Part shown: positions 26,569 to 35,846 of the stretch, one piece after another | Layout: each line of letters begins with the position of its first letter | Numbering within the stretch: the first letter of the stretch is position 1 | Source of the DNA: Blastococcus xanthinilyticus | GTDB lineage: Bacteria > Actinomycetota > Actinomycetes > Mycobacteriales > Geodermatophilaceae | Assembly: GCF_008124835.1 (NCBI RefSeq) | Contig: NZ_VNHW01000011.1 | Span: 124,001 to 188,000, forward strand | Direction of reading: 5' to 3' | DNA: 64,000 nucleotides | The notes under the pieces: generated by a model | What the model was told of the DNA's origin: nothing | Seen by the model: only the letters and a program-made list of their open reading frames with translations | Database searches by the model: none | Position numbers and translations under genes: made by a program

Positions 26569-26850
26569 ATGGTCAGGTTGCCCCTCACTCCCGCGGAGGT
26601 CGAGCGCGGGCAGCGCCTCGGGGCCGTGCTGCGGCGCGCCCGCGGGGAGCGCTCGATGCTCGGGACCGCGCTGGACGCCGGGATCTCGCCCGAGACCCTG
26701 CGCAAGATCGAGTCCGGCCGGGTCGCCACCCCCGCGTTCCCGACGGTCGCGGCGATCGCCGACGTCCTCGGTCTCTCCCTCGACGTGGTCTGGGCCGAGA
26801 TCAGCCGACCGGGGGCCGGCGCCGGGGGCGACGCGCGGCTCGCCTCCTAG
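26569..26850 (+). CDS. XRE-family helix-turn-helix regulator
   Basis: A 93-residue DNA-binding protein: one Cro/C1-type HTH (GAVLRRARGERSMLGTALDAGISPETLRKIESGRVATPAFPTVAA region, about residues 18-65) and little else. The -TLRKIESGR- recognition helix is clear. As it is divergent from map with a shared repeat-containing promoter, it probably controls map and itself. It converges on rpmB across two terminator hairpins. Confidence 0.88.
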   Translation: MVRLPLTPAEVERGQRLGAVLRRARGERSMLGTALDAGISPETLRKIESGRVATPAFPTVAAIADVLGLSLDVVWAEISRPGAGAGGDARLAS

Positions 26851-26886
26851 GTCCCGGCCCCGCTGCCAGCGGTGCCGGGCGCACGA

Positions 26887-26919
26887 AGAACCCCGGAGGT
26901 CGATGACCTCCGGGGTTCT
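26887..26919. terminator. Bidirectional terminator between the XRE gene and rpmB
   Basis: A perfect 15-bp stem (26887-26901 with 26905-26919, beginning AGAACCCCGGAGG) with the 3-base loop GAT, between converging genes. Confidence 0.8.
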
Positions 26920-26932
26920 CGATGCTTCGGTC

Positions 26933-26950
26933 GGCCCCCTGGCGGGGGCC
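26933..26950 (-). terminator. Second hairpin next to the rpmB stop
   Basis: GGCCCCC (26933-26939) pairs with GGGGGCC (26944-26950) around TGGC, directly downstream of rpmB on the minus strand. It may act in tandem with the longer hairpin. Confidence 0.5.
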
Positions 26951-26955
26951 CGTGC

Positions 26956-27147
26956 TCAGGCGCGGACGACCTTGCCGGCGCGGATGCACGAGGTGCACGC
27001 GTTGATCCGGCGACGGTTGCCGGGGGCGATCAGCGCCCGCACGGACTGGATGTTCGGGTTCCAACGGCGCGGCGTGCGGCGGTGCGAGTGCGACACCGAC
27101 ATACCGAAACCGGGGCCCTTGCCACAGACATCGCAGTTGGCAGCCAC
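26956..27147 (-). CDS. rpmB: 50S ribosomal protein bL28
   Basis: A 63-residue ribosomal protein with two CxxC pairs (CDVCGK at the N-terminus and CTSCIRAGK at the C-terminus), i.e. the zinc-binding C+ form, and the central GMSVSHSHRRTPRRWNPN typical of bL28. The start is a GTG with GGGAG about ten bases upstream. It stands alone here, not paired with rpmG. Having the zinc-binding form suggests this is the standard copy, not the zinc-starvation paralogue. Confidence 0.97.
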   Translation of the reverse strand: MAANCDVCGKGPGFGMSVSHSHRRTPRRWNPNIQSVRALIAPGNRRRINACTSCIRAGKVVRA

Positions 27148-27319
27148 GGTTGATCACTCCCAGAAAAATCGTTCACAGACGGCGGGGCCAGGTGGCACCC
27201 GCGACAAGACCGTCGACCACTCTAACCGTTCCCGGGCCGGGACGTCGCGGCGCCCTGCCCCCGGCGTCCCGATCGGTGGCTTCCCGCGCTCGGCGACCGG
27301 ACCTGTCGGCACGGGTGGG

Positions 27320-27325
27320 TAGCCT
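27320..27325 (+). promoter_or_regulatory. -10 element for the DAK gene (leaderless)
   Basis: TAGCCT ends six bases before GTG 27332; no ribosome-binding site is present. Confidence 0.5.
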
Positions 27326-27331
27326 CCACCC

Positions 27332-28930
27332 GTGCTGCAGGCGCTGGACGACGCCGCGGTCGGTCAGTGGTGCCGGGCCGCGGTCGAGGCGCTGTCCGAC
27401 TCCCGGGGCCGGCTCGACGACCTCAACGTCTTCCCCGTCCCCGACGGCGACACCGGCACCAACCTCCTGCACACCGCCGAGGGGGCGCTCGCCGCGCTGG
27501 ACTCGGCCGGTCCGGCGGAGCCCGCCTGGGTGGTGATGGCGCGCGGCGCCGTGCTCGCCGCCCGCGGCAACTCCGGCACCATCCTCGCCCAGCTGCTGCG
27601 CGGCCTGGCCGACCAGCTGGCGCACCAGCCCCCCGCCGACGGCCCGACCGTCGCCGCCGCGCTGCGCAAGGCCGCCGAGAGCGCCTACACGGCGGTCGCC
27701 GACCCGGAGGAGGGCACGTTCCTCACCGTCGCCCGCGCGAGCGGTGAGGCAGCCGTCGCGGCGGTCGACGAGGGCCGCACGGCCCTCGGGGACGTCGTCC
27801 TGGCCGCCGCCGACGGCGCCCGGGCCGCGCTCGACCGGACCCCCGGCCAGCTGGCCGCGCTGCGGGCCGCCGGCGTCGTCGACGCCGGCGGCGCCGGCCT
27901 GTGCCTGGTGCTGGACGCGCTGGTGCGGACCGTCACCGGGGTGAGACCGGTCCGCCCGGCGCTCTCCGTCCCGCACCGGCACCGGCACGACGCCGGGAGC
28001 GCCCCGCACCAGCCGCCACCGGGTCCGGGCAGCGAGGTGCAGTACCTGCTCGCCGACGCCGACGAGACCGCGGTCGCCCGGCTGCACGAGCGCCTCGCCG
28101 CGCTGGGCGACAGCCTGGTCGTCGTCGGCGTCGACACCCCGACCGGCCGGGAGTGGAACGTGCACGTGCACGTGTCCGACGTCGGCGCGGCCATCGAGGC
28201 CGGCGTCGAGGCGGGCCGCCCGCACCGCATCACCGTCACCCCGCTGGCGCCGGTGCCGCCGCCGGAGCCGGTCCCCGGGCTGCGCGCCGTGGTCGCGGCG
28301 GTGCAGAGCGAGGGGCTGGCCGAGCTGTTCCGCGCCGAGGGCGTGCGGGTCGTCGTCTGCGGTGCCGACGGCATCACCGAGGACGGCCTCCTGGAGGAGG
28401 TCGTGGCCTGCGGCGCGCAGGAGGTCGTCGTCCTGCCCAACGACGCCGCGCTGCTGCCGGTCGCCGCGCGCGCGGCCACCCGGGCCCGCGAGGCCGGCCG
28501 GGAGATCGGCGTCGTGCCCACCCGCTCGCCGGTGCAGGGGCTGGCCGCGGTCGCGGTCGCCGACCCCGGGCGGCGCTTCGGTGACGACGTCATCGCCATG
28601 GCCGAGGCGGCCGCGGCGACCCGCTGGGCCGAGGTGACCGTCGCCGACCAGGAGGCGCTCACCTCCGCCGGCCGCTGCCACCCCGGTGACGTGCTCGGCT
28701 CGGCGGAGGGCGACGTCGTCGTCATCGGCGCCGAGCTCGCCGCGGTCGCCTGCGACCTGCTCGACCGGCTGCTCTCCGCGGGCGGGGAGATGGCCACGCT
28801 GGTCGCCGGCCCCGACGAGGAGCTCGGCGACACCGTCTGCCGGCACCTCGCCTCGGTCCACCCGACCATCGAGGTGGTCCGCTACGGCGGCGGCCCGAGC
28901 TCGCTGCCCCTGCAGATCGGGGTGGAGTGA
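27332..28930 (+). CDS. DAK2 domain protein (YloV/FakA-like fatty-acid kinase family)
   Basis: A 532-residue protein. The N-terminal DhaL-like nucleotide domain (about 1-200) has NVFPVPDGDTGTNLLHT with Mg-binding aspartates and ARGNSGTILAQLLRG. A middle domain carries HVHVHVSD-like segments, and a C-terminal domain resembles the FakA tail. Firmicute FakA phosphorylates fatty acids held by FakB; no fakB (DegV) gene is in the window, so the substrate is inferred. It precedes recG by one base, as in mycobacteria (Rv2974c-Rv2973c). Confidence 0.88.
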   Translation: MLQALDDAAVGQWCRAAVEALSDSRGRLDDLNVFPVPDGDTGTNLLHTAEGALAALDSAGPAEPAWVVMARGAVLAARGNSGTILAQLLRGLADQLAHQPPADGPTVAAALRKAAESAYTAVADPEEGTFLTVARASGEAAVAAVDEGRTALGDVVLAAADGARAALDRTPGQLAALRAAGVVDAGGAGLCLVLDALVRTVTGVRPVRPALSVPHRHRHDAGSAPHQPPPGPGSEVQYLLADADETAVARLHERLAALGDSLVVVGVDTPTGREWNVHVHVSDVGAAIEAGVEAGRPHRITVTPLAPVPPPEPVPGLRAVVAAVQSEGLAELFRAEGVRVVVCGADGITEDGLLEEVVACGAQEVVVLPNDAALLPVAARAATRAREAGREIGVVPTRSPVQGLAAVAVADPGRRFGDDVIAMAEAAAATRWAEVTVADQEALTSAGRCHPGDVLGSAEGDVVVIGAELAAVACDLLDRLLSAGGEMATLVAGPDEELGDTVCRHLASVHPTIEVVRYGGGPSSLPLQIGVE

Positions 28931-28931
28931 G

Positions 28932-31124
28932 GTGGCCGTCACCCTCGAGACGCCGCTGTCCCGGGTGCTGGGGCCCAAGACGGCGACCGGCATGGCCGAG
29001 CAGCTCGGCCTGCACACCGTGCGGCACCTCCTGCGGCACTACCCGCGCCGCTACGCCCGCCGCGGGGAGCAGGCCGACCTCGCCGACGTCCAGGTCGGTG
29101 ACCGGGTCACCGTCCTCGCCCAGGTCCGCAGCGTCACGACCCGGCCCATGCGCAACCGCCGGGGCAGCCTGACCGAGGTCGTGGTGGGCGACGGCAGCGG
29201 CCGGATGAAGCTGGTCTTCTTCAACCACCGCCACGCGTCGCTCGCGGTGAACTCGTGGGGCATGTTCGCCGGCACGGTGGGCGAGTACCGCGGGGAGAAG
29301 CAGTTCGCCCATCCCGACATGCACCTGCTCGACGCCTCCGACGACGACACCGACTGGGCGCGCGCCCTCGTGCCGATCTACCCGGCGAGCAAGGACGTCT
29401 CCAGCTGGGTGATCCAGAAGTCGGTCAAGCTGCTGCTGGGGGCCGGGGGCGGGCTCGGCGAGCTGGTCGAGGACCCGCTGCCCGAGGAGATCCGGGCCCG
29501 CCTCGGTCTCCTGCCGCTCGCCTCCGCGCTGCTGGACATCCACCGCCCGACCACGACCGAGGACGTCGAGCGGGCCGCGCACCGGCTGAAGTGGGACGAG
29601 GCGCTGGTCCTTCAGCTCACCCTCGCCGCCCGCCGCCGGGCGGCCGCCCTCGAGCCGGGCACCGCGCGCCCCCGTCGGGCCGGCGGGCTGCTCGACGCCG
29701 TCGACACCGCCCTGCCCTTCGCCCTCACCGAGGGCCAGCGGGAGGTGGGGGAGGAGCTGGCCGCCGAGCTCGACCGCGACCAGCCGATGCACCGGCTGCT
29801 GCAGGGCGAGGTCGGCTCGGGCAAGACCGTCGTCGCGCTGCGGGCGATGGCCCAGGTGGTCGACGCCGGCGGCCAGGCCGCCCTGCTCGCGCCCACCGAG
29901 GTGCTGGCCGCCCAGCACGCCCGCGGCATCCGCGCCCTGCTGGGCCCGCTCGGCCGCGCCGGCGAGCTCGACGGCGACGCCGCCGGCACCCGCGTCACGC
30001 TGCTCACCGGCTCGCTCAAGGCCGCGGCGAAGCGGCAGGCGCTGGCAGAGGTCGCCGACGGCAGCGCCGGCATCGTGATCGGCACCCACGCGCTGCTGCA
30101 GGAGGGCGTGGACTTCGCCGACCTGGGGCTGGTCGTCGTCGACGAGCAGCACCGGTTCGGGGTGGAGCAGCGCGACGCCCTGCGTGCCAAGGGCAGCCGC
30201 CCGCCGCACGTCCTCGTCATGACCGCCACCCCGATCCCGCGGACCGTGGCCATGACCGTCTACGGCGACCTGGAGATCTCCACGCTGCGGCAGCTGCCCA
30301 GCGGGCGCGGCGGCGTGACCAGCTCGGTGGTGCCGGTGGTGGAGAAGCCGGGCTGGCTCGACCGCGCGTGGGAACGGCTCCGCGAGGAGGTCGCCGCCGG
30401 CCGGCAGGCCTACGTCGTCTGCCCGCGGATCGGCGACGTCACCGGCGCCGACGACGAGCCCGAGGACGCCGACGGCGCCCCGCCCGACGACGACGGCCGC
30501 AGCGACCGCCGGCCGCCGCTGGCGGTGCTGGACGTCGCCGAGGCCCTCCGCGGCGGTCCGCTGGCCGGCCTGCGGCTCGACGTGCTGCACGGCCGGATGT
30601 CCCCGGACGAGAAGGACGGCGTCATGCGCGCCTTCGCCGCGGGGGAGACCGACGTGCTGGTCGCCACCACCGTCGTGGAGGTCGGCGTCGACGTCCCCAA
30701 CGCCACGGTGATGGTGGTCATGGACGCCGACCGGTTCGGCGTCAGCCAGCTGCACCAGCTGCGCGGCCGGGTCGCCCGTGGGAAGCACGCCGGGCTGTGC
30801 CTGCTCGTGACCGAGGCCCCGTCGGGGTCGCCCACGGGGCAGCGGCTGGCCGCCGTCGCGTCGACGTCCGACGGCTTCGAGCTCGCCCGGCTGGACCTCG
30901 AGACCCGCCGCGAGGGTGACGTCCTCGGCGCCGCGCAGTCCGGCCGCCGCTCGGGCATCCGGCTGCTCTCCCTCCTGGCGGACGAGGAGCTCATCGCCCA
31001 GGCCCGGGCCGAGGCGACCGCCCTGCTCGGCACCGACCGCGGGCTGGCCGACCACCCCGGCCTGGCCGCGGAGGTCGCCGCCCTGGCCAGCGACGAGCGC
31101 GCCGAGTGGCTGGAGAAGGCGTGA
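28932..31124 (+). CDS. recG: ATP-dependent DNA helicase RecG
   Basis: A 730-residue superfamily 2 helicase that remodels stalled replication forks and Holliday junctions. It has an N-terminal wedge OB-fold (LTEVVVGDGSGRMKLVFFN), Walker A GEVGSGKTV around 292-300, DEQH at 404-407 (Walker B), MTATPIPRT (motif III) and a C-terminal helicase domain with VGVDVPNATVMVVMDADRFG and QLHQLRGRVARG (motif VI). A hydrophilic acidic insert (DDEPEDADGAPPDDDG region, about 510-535) lies between motifs. GTG 28932 starts one base after the DAK stop. Confidence 0.97.
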   Translation: MAVTLETPLSRVLGPKTATGMAEQLGLHTVRHLLRHYPRRYARRGEQADLADVQVGDRVTVLAQVRSVTTRPMRNRRGSLTEVVVGDGSGRMKLVFFNHRHASLAVNSWGMFAGTVGEYRGEKQFAHPDMHLLDASDDDTDWARALVPIYPASKDVSSWVIQKSVKLLLGAGGGLGELVEDPLPEEIRARLGLLPLASALLDIHRPTTTEDVERAAHRLKWDEALVLQLTLAARRRAAALEPGTARPRRAGGLLDAVDTALPFALTEGQREVGEELAAELDRDQPMHRLLQGEVGSGKTVVALRAMAQVVDAGGQAALLAPTEVLAAQHARGIRALLGPLGRAGELDGDAAGTRVTLLTGSLKAAAKRQALAEVADGSAGIVIGTHALLQEGVDFADLGLVVVDEQHRFGVEQRDALRAKGSRPPHVLVMTATPIPRTVAMTVYGDLEISTLRQLPSGRGGVTSSVVPVVEKPGWLDRAWERLREEVAAGRQAYVVCPRIGDVTGADDEPEDADGAPPDDDGRSDRRPPLAVLDVAEALRGGPLAGLRLDVLHGRMSPDEKDGVMRAFAAGETDVLVATTVVEVGVDVPNATVMVVMDADRFGVSQLHQLRGRVARGKHAGLCLLVTEAPSGSPTGQRLAAVASTSDGFELARLDLETRREGDVLGAAQSGRRSGIRLLSLLADEELIAQARAEATALLGTDRGLADHPGLAAEVAALASDERAEWLEKA

Positions 31125-31675
31125 CGAGGGTGATCGCGGGGTCGGCGGGTGGCCGGCGGCTCCAGGTCCCACCCGCCGGGGTCCGCCCCACCGGCGACAA
31201 GGCGCGGGGCGGGCTGTTCAACTCCCTCGGATCGCTCGTCGACCTCGAGGGCGCGGCGGTGCTCGACCTCTACGCGGGCTCCGGGGCGCTGGGCCTGGAG
31301 GCGCTCTCCCGCGGCGCCTCGGACGTGGTGTTCGTGGAGTCCGGCCCGCGCGTGCTGCCGGTGCTGAGGGCCAACCTGGCCGCCGTCGGCCTGCCGGGGG
31401 GCAGGGTGGTCGCGGGCTCCGTGCCGGCCGTGGTCGCCGGCCCGGCCCCCCGGGCCTTCGACGTCGTGCTGGCCGATCCGCCCTACGCGGTGCCGGCGGA
31501 GGAGGTGCGGGAGCTGCTCCGCGCCCTGGTCGCGGGCGAGTGGCTCGTCCCCGGGGGCGTCGTCGTGGTCGAGCGCTCCAGCCGGGAACGGGAGTGGGAC
31601 TGGCCGACACCCCTGGAAGGACTGCGCGAACGGCGCTACGGCGAGGCGGTGCTCCGGTACGGTCGGCGTCCGTGA
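31121..31675 (+). CDS. rsmD: 16S rRNA (guanine(966)-N(2))-methyltransferase
   Basis: A 184-residue SAM-dependent methyltransferase that modifies G966 of 16S rRNA. AGSAGGRRL and VRPTGDKARGGLFNSL are family-specific; LDLYAGSGALGLEALSRGA is the SAM-binding loop and DPPY (residues 119-122) the catalytic N6/N2 motif IV. GTG 31121 overlaps the recG stop and is preceded by GGAGAAGG. The stop overlaps the coaD start. Confidence 0.95.
   Translation: MTRVIAGSAGGRRLQVPPAGVRPTGDKARGGLFNSLGSLVDLEGAAVLDLYAGSGALGLEALSRGASDVVFVESGPRVLPVLRANLAAVGLPGGRVVAGSVPAVVAGPAPRAFDVVLADPPYAVPAEEVRELLRALVAGEWLVPGGVVVVERSSREREWDWPTPLEGLRERRYGEAVLRYGRRP
31658..31663 (+). promoter_or_regulatory. Possible internal -10 element before coaD
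   Basis: TACGGT lies inside the end of rsmD, eight bases before the coaD GTG, with the geometry of the leaderless promoters elsewhere in the window. Being within coding sequence, it may be chance. Confidence 0.25.
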
Positions 31676-32157
31676 GACGCGCCGTCTGCCCAGGTTCCTT
31701 CGACCCGGTGACCAACGGGCACGTCGACGTCATCACCCGGGCCGCCGCGCTGTACGACGAGCTGGTCGTCGCCGTGCTGGTCAACCCCGGCAAGGCCGGG
31801 TTCTTCCCGGTCGAGGAGCGCATGGAGCTGCTGCGCGAATCCGTCGCCGACCTGCCGAACGTCACCGTCGACAGCTTCCAGGGCCTGCTGGTCGACTACT
31901 GCCGCGCCCACGACGTGCCGGTCATCGTCAAGGGACTCCGGGCGGTCAGCGACTTCGAGTACGAGCTGCAGATGGCCCAGATGAACCGGGAGCTCGCCGG
32001 GATCGAGACGCTGTTCGTGCCCACGGCGCCGCAGGTCGGGCACCTGTCCTCCAGCCTGGTCAAGCAGATCGCCACCTTCGGCGGCGACGTCTCCCGGCTG
32101 GTCCCGAAGGTCGTGCACGACCGGCTGGCCGAGCACGCCCGGCGAGGCGGCAAGTGA
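31672..32157 (+). CDS. coaD: Phosphopantetheine adenylyltransferase
   Basis: A 161-residue nucleotidyltransferase, the usual length, forming dephospho-CoA from 4'-phosphopantetheine and ATP. AVCPGSFDPVTNGHVDVI contains the TxGH-type (TNGH) motif; VIVKGLRAVSDFEYELQMAQMNR and VGHLSSSLVKQIA are diagnostic. The GTG overlaps the rsmD stop, and the stop overlaps the coiled-coil gene, so recG-rsmD-coaD-coiled-coil forms one translation train. Confidence 0.97.
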   Translation: MRRAVCPGSFDPVTNGHVDVITRAAALYDELVVAVLVNPGKAGFFPVEERMELLRESVADLPNVTVDSFQGLLVDYCRAHDVPVIVKGLRAVSDFEYELQMAQMNRELAGIETLFVPTAPQVGHLSSSLVKQIATFGGDVSRLVPKVVHDRLAEHARRGGK

Positions 32158-32849
32158 CCCGGCCACCCCGCGGCGGACCGCCCCGGGGATCCACGACCGA
32201 GGTCGTCTACCGCCTGTACGAGACGGTCGACGAGCTGACGACGGTCATCGAGAACGCCCGCAGCGTGCCGATGTCCAGCTCCTGCATGGTGCCCCGCGAC
32301 CACGTCCTCGACCTCCTGGACGACCTGCGCGAGTCGCTGCCCGAGGACGTGCAGGCGGCCGGGGCGATCGTCGAGCAGCGCACCGAGATCCTCCAGCAGG
32401 CCCAGGCGGAGGCCGAGCGGCTCACCGGGCGCACGCGGGGGGAGAGCGAGCAGCTGCTCGCCCAGGCCCGCCGGCAGCGCGAGGAGATCCTCGGCACCGC
32501 CCGCCGGCAGCGCGACGAGCTGCTGGCCCAGGCGCAGGCCGAGGCCGAGCAGATCATCGTCGACGCCGAGGCGGAGGCCGAGGCGCTCGTCGCCGAGGGC
32601 CGCCAGCACCGGGCCGCGCTGATCGCCGAGGGGCAGGCCGAGCACGAGCGGCTGATCACCGAGACCGAGGTCTACCGCACCGCCGTCGACCGCGCGGACG
32701 AGCTGGGCGCGCAGTCGCACGCCGACGCCACCCGGATGCGGGCGGAGGTCGACGAGTACGTGGACAGCCGCCTGGCCGAGTTCGGCGGCACCCTGGAGCG
32801 GATGCTGCGCTCGGTCGACAAGGCCCGCACCGCCCTCCGCGAGCCTTAG
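32154..32849 (+). CDS. Coiled-coil protein (Rv2927c/DivIVA-like)
   Basis: A 231-residue protein almost wholly alpha-helical. From about residue 75 to 190 it is rich in Glu, Gln, Ala and Arg with heptad spacing and internal repeats ARRQREE and QAQAEAEQ. The N-terminal YRLYETVDELTTVIENARSVPMSSSCMVPRDHVLDLLDDL is conserved in the actinobacterial family represented by mycobacterial Rv2927c, next to coaD there too. It is possibly a scaffold for envelope growth; function is not established. GTG 32154 overlaps the coaD stop. Confidence 0.85.
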   Translation: MTRPPRGGPPRGSTTEVVYRLYETVDELTTVIENARSVPMSSSCMVPRDHVLDLLDDLRESLPEDVQAAGAIVEQRTEILQQAQAEAERLTGRTRGESEQLLAQARRQREEILGTARRQRDELLAQAQAEAEQIIVDAEAEAEALVAEGRQHRAALIAEGQAEHERLITETEVYRTAVDRADELGAQSHADATRMRAEVDEYVDSRLAEFGGTLERMLRSVDKARTALREP

Positions 32850-32877
32850 CAGGCCCGCCCGTCCGCAAGCTCACAGC

Positions 32878-32896
32878 CGGACCCTGAAAGGGTCCG
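32878..32896 (+). terminator. Hairpin after the coiled-coil gene
   Basis: CGGACCCT and AGGGTCCG pair over eight bases with loop GAA, 28 bp after the stop codon. This is a compact terminator without a U-tract. Confidence 0.55.
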
Positions 32897-32907
32897 CGGG
32901 GATCGGG

Positions 32908-32913
32908 TAGGCT
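32908..32913 (+). promoter_or_regulatory. -10 element for the DUF177-rpmF unit
   Basis: TAGGCT fits TANNNT and predicts a leader of about 65 nt before the ATG at 32984. The leader has no obvious ribosome-binding site, so the true start or promoter may differ. Confidence 0.4.
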
Positions 32914-32983
32914 CGTCCACTGGTCCGACCGACGGCTGACGCCCGGTCGTCCACCCCTCCCGCTCCCGACCGCGAGTACCGAC

Positions 32984-33610
32984 ATGCCTGCCGCTTTCCC
33001 GAACCGCCCCGGCGCCCAGTCCCGCGAGGACCGGCGTCCCGCCGCCAACCCCTGGAAGTACGACCTGCGGGAGCTCGGCCGGCGCGCGGGGGCCATGCAG
33101 GAGCTCGACCGCACCGCCCCGGCGCCCGCGGGCTGGGGCCTGGAGCTCATCCGGGTCCCGGAGAAGGCCGAGGTCCACCTCCGGCTGCGGCTGGAGTCAG
33201 TCATGGAGGGCGTCCTGGTCACCGGCGATCTCGACGTCCCCGTCGTCGGCTCCTGCGCGCGCTGCCTCGAGCCGATCGAGGACACCCTCTCCCTCGACGT
33301 CCAGGAGCTGTACGCCTACGCGGGCAGCACCACGGAGGCCACGAGCGAGGAGGACGAGGTGCGCCGGCTCGAGGGCGACTTCCTCGACCTGGAGCCGCTC
33401 GCCCGCGACACCATCGTCCTGAGCCTCCCGCTCTCGCCGGTCTGCTCCGAGGACTGCGCCGGCCTGTGCGTCGACTGCGGCCAGCGGATCGACGATCTGC
33501 CGGCCGACCACACCCACGAGGTGACCGACCCCCGGTGGGCCGCCCTCGCGGACCGTTTCGCTTCCTCGCCGGGCACCCCCGGCGAATCCACCACCCCAGA
33601 GGAGAACTGA
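32984..33610 (+). CDS. DUF177 (YceD) family protein
   Basis: A 208-residue protein with the DUF177 core: [34 protein letters not shown], and C-terminal cysteines in [18 protein letters not shown], a likely zinc site. It nearly always precedes rpmF, and in E. coli and plants YceD is linked to 23S rRNA or ribosome accumulation. The DUF177 stop is two bases before the rpmF GTG, so the pair is co-expressed. Confidence 0.9.
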   Translation: MPAAFPNRPGAQSREDRRPAANPWKYDLRELGRRAGAMQELDRTAPAPAGWGLELIRVPEKAEVHLRLRLESVMEGVLVTGDLDVPVVGSCARCLEPIEDTLSLDVQELYAYAGSTTEATSEEDEVRRLEGDFLDLEPLARDTIVLSLPLSPVCSEDCAGLCVDCGQRIDDLPADHTHEVTDPRWAALADRFASSPGTPGESTTPEEN

Positions 33611-33612
33611 TC

Positions 33613-33792
33613 GTGGCCGTTCCGAAGCGGAAGATGTCGCGCGCCAACACCCGCATGCGCCGGTCGCAGTGGAAGGCCACCGCGCCGACCCTGTCGCCGT
33701 GTCCGAACCGCGCCTGCGGCGAGCTCAAGCCCCCGCACCAGGCGTGCCCGACCTGCGGCCAGTACGACGGCCGCCAGGTCCTCTCGGTCTGA
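33613..33792 (+). CDS. rpmF: 50S ribosomal protein bL32
   Basis: A 59-residue protein starting [20 protein letters not shown], the bL32 hallmark, with cysteines in CPNRACGE and CPTCGQY that would bind zinc. GTG 33613 is served by GAGGAGAA at 33599-33606. rnc follows after 14 bp, as in mycobacteria. Confidence 0.97.
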   Translation: MAVPKRKMSRANTRMRRSQWKATAPTLSPCPNRACGELKPPHQACPTCGQYDGRQVLSV

Positions 33793-33806
33793 TCTCCCGC
33801 ACCGCC

Positions 33807-34592
33807 ATGGGGACGACGGCCGCCGGAACGCATCCTGCGCAGGATGCGGCCGACGGCCGCGCCCCGGGCGACGTGCCGCACCCCGGTGGTGCGGCGCACG
33901 CCGAGCGGGCCACCGCCTGGCTGCACGACGCCCTCGGCGTCGAGCTGCCGGAGGGTCTGCTCGGCCTGGTGCTGACCCACCGCTCGTTCGCGTACGAGAA
34001 CGGCGGGCTCCCGACCAACGAGCGCCTGGAGTTCCTGGGCGACTCGGTGCTCGGGCTGGTCGTCACCGACGAGCTCTACCGCAGCCAGCCGGACCTCCCC
34101 GAGGGCCAGCTGGCCAAGCTGCGTGCCTCGGTGGTCAACATGACCTCGCTGGCCTCCGTCGCCCGGCGCCTGGGGGACGGCGGCCTCGGCCCGCACCTGC
34201 TGCTGGGCCGGGGCGAGGAGACGACCGGCGGCCGCGAGAAGGACTCGATCCTCGCCGACGCGCTCGAGGCGCTGATCGGCGCGATCCACCTCGGCTGCGG
34301 GCTGGACACCGCGTCCGCGGTCGTCCACCGGCTCTTCGACCCGCTGCTGGTCGAGTCCGCCACCCGGGGCGCCGGGCTGGACTGGAAGACCAGCCTGCAG
34401 GAGCTCGGGGCCGCCCAGGGGCTCGGGGCGCCGGTCTACCAGGTGGCCGACGAGGGCCCCGACCACGCCAAGACGTTCACCGCCGAGGTGCTGCTCGCGG
34501 GCATCCCGCGCGGTACCGGGACGGGACGGACGAAGAAGGCCGCCGAGCAGGAGGCCGCCGAGGCCGCCTGGCGGGCCCTGTCGGAGGAGTAG
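33807..34592 (+). CDS. rnc: Ribonuclease III
   Basis: A 261-residue double-strand-specific RNase for rRNA and mRNA processing. The catalytic signature [15 protein letters not shown] is around residues 70-84 and the second metal-binding helix is [18 protein letters not shown]; a C-terminal dsRNA-binding domain has [16 protein letters not shown] and [14 protein letters not shown]. The first about 35 residues are a low-complexity extension, so a start closer to the core cannot be excluded. Confidence 0.96.
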   Translation: MGTTAAGTHPAQDAADGRAPGDVPHPGGAAHAERATAWLHDALGVELPEGLLGLVLTHRSFAYENGGLPTNERLEFLGDSVLGLVVTDELYRSQPDLPEGQLAKLRASVVNMTSLASVARRLGDGGLGPHLLLGRGEETTGGREKDSILADALEALIGAIHLGCGLDTASAVVHRLFDPLLVESATRGAGLDWKTSLQELGAAQGLGAPVYQVADEGPDHAKTFTAEVLLAGIPRGTGTGRTKKAAEQEAAEAAWRALSEE

Positions 34593-34596
34593 GACC

Positions 34597-35472
34597 GTGC
34601 CGGAGCTGCCCGAGGTCGAGGTGGTGCGGCGGGGGCTGGAGCAGTGGGTCGCCGGCCGCACCGTCGCCACCGTCGAGGTGCACCACCCCCGCGCCGTCCG
34701 CCGGCACCTCGAGGGCGCCGACCACTTCGTCCGGGAGCTGACCGGCCGCACGCTGGTCGCCGCGCGCCGGCGGGGCAAGTACCTGTGGCTCCCGCTGGCC
34801 GAGTCCGACGGCACGCCGTCGGACCGCGCGCTCGTGGCCCACCTCGGGATGAGCGGTCAGCTGCTCGTCGAGAAGCGCTCCGCCCCGGACGAGACGCACC
34901 TGCGGGCACGCGTCACCTTCACCGACGGCGGCCGCGAGCTGCGCTTCGTCGACCAGCGCACCTTCGGGGGGCTGGCGGTCGAGGACAGCGCGGGGGAGGA
35001 GATCCCCCCGCGGCTGGCGCACATCGCCATCGACCCGCTCGACGACGCCTTCGACGTCGACGCCTTCGCGGCGGCGCTCCGCCGTCGCCGGACCGAGGTG
35101 AAGCGGGCGCTGCTGGACCAGACGCTGATCGGCGGGGTGGGCAACATCTACGCCGACGAGTCGCTGTGGCGGGCCCGGCTGCACGGTGCCCGCCCCACCG
35201 ACAAGCTGACCCGGGCGCAGGTGGTGGAGCTGCTCGACGGGGTCCGCGACGTGCTCGGGGAGAGCCTGGCGCAGGGCGGCACCTCGTTCGACTCCCTCTA
35301 CGTCGACGTCAACGGGCAGAGCGGCTACTTCTCCCGGCACCTGGCCGTCTACGGGCAAGGCGACCGGCCGTGCCCCCGCTGCGGGACGCCGATCCGCCGG
35401 GAGTCGTTCATGAACCGCTCGAGCTACAGCTGCCCCACCTGCCAACCACGTCCGCGGGCGAAGCGGCGCTGA
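34597..35472 (+). CDS. mutM: Formamidopyrimidine-DNA glycosylase
   Basis: A 291-residue base-excision repair enzyme. The mature N-terminus [14 protein letters not shown] supplies the catalytic Pro and Glu, and the initiator Met must be removed. [14 protein letters not shown] carries the helix-two-turn-helix, and the C-terminal zinc finger is [10 protein letters not shown] and CPTCQ. It begins four bases after the rnc stop. The order rnc-mutM-smc is conserved in actinobacteria. Confidence 0.96.
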   Translation: MPELPEVEVVRRGLEQWVAGRTVATVEVHHPRAVRRHLEGADHFVRELTGRTLVAARRRGKYLWLPLAESDGTPSDRALVAHLGMSGQLLVEKRSAPDETHLRARVTFTDGGRELRFVDQRTFGGLAVEDSAGEEIPPRLAHIAIDPLDDAFDVDAFAAALRRRRTEVKRALLDQTLIGGVGNIYADESLWRARLHGARPTDKLTRAQVVELLDGVRDVLGESLAQGGTSFDSLYVDVNGQSGYFSRHLAVYGQGDRPCPRCGTPIRRESFMNRSSYSCPTCQPRPRAKRR

Positions 35473-35640
35473 CCGGCGTTCCCCCGACGTGACGAAGCCG
35501 ACATCACCCGGACACAGCATCCCCGGGCGGCCGCCGTTGACCTGCGGATCAGCGGGTGTCACCCTGGAATCACCCAGCCGCGCCGACCGTTTCCCGGGGC
35601 GCCGGCTCATCCCTCTCGCAGTCGAAAGGCCGTCGCAGCC

Positions 35641-35832
35641 ATGGCCAAGGCCCTGTTCGGTTCGGTCGTCAGCCCCGTGGAGCTCCGGGTGGTCGAGGAG
35701 AACGCCGTCCTGCGGGCCAAGGTCCGCCGGCTCGAGGCCGAGCTCGCCGAGCTGCGCGCCCAGCGCGACGCGGCGATCGCCCACGAGCTGCTCTCGCTGG
35801 CCGGCGACAACGTCGAGCCCGCCCTCGCCTAG
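35641..35832 (+). CDS. Small coiled-coil protein of unknown function
   Basis: A 63-residue protein, MAKALFGSVVSP at the start, then a helix with heptads of Leu/Val/Ala (VEENAVLRAKVRRLEAELAEL) and an acidic end. It has no catalytic residues and is probably a dimerising helix. A GAAAGG stretch about 20 bases upstream is too far for a normal ribosome-binding site. Typical codon use supports it being real. TTGACC at 35537-35542 with CACCCT 17 bases later is a possible promoter. Confidence 0.7.
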   Translation: MAKALFGSVVSPVELRVVEENAVLRAKVRRLEAELAELRAQRDAAIAHELLSLAGDNVEPALA

Positions 35833-35846
35833 CGGTTCTGCCCCAA

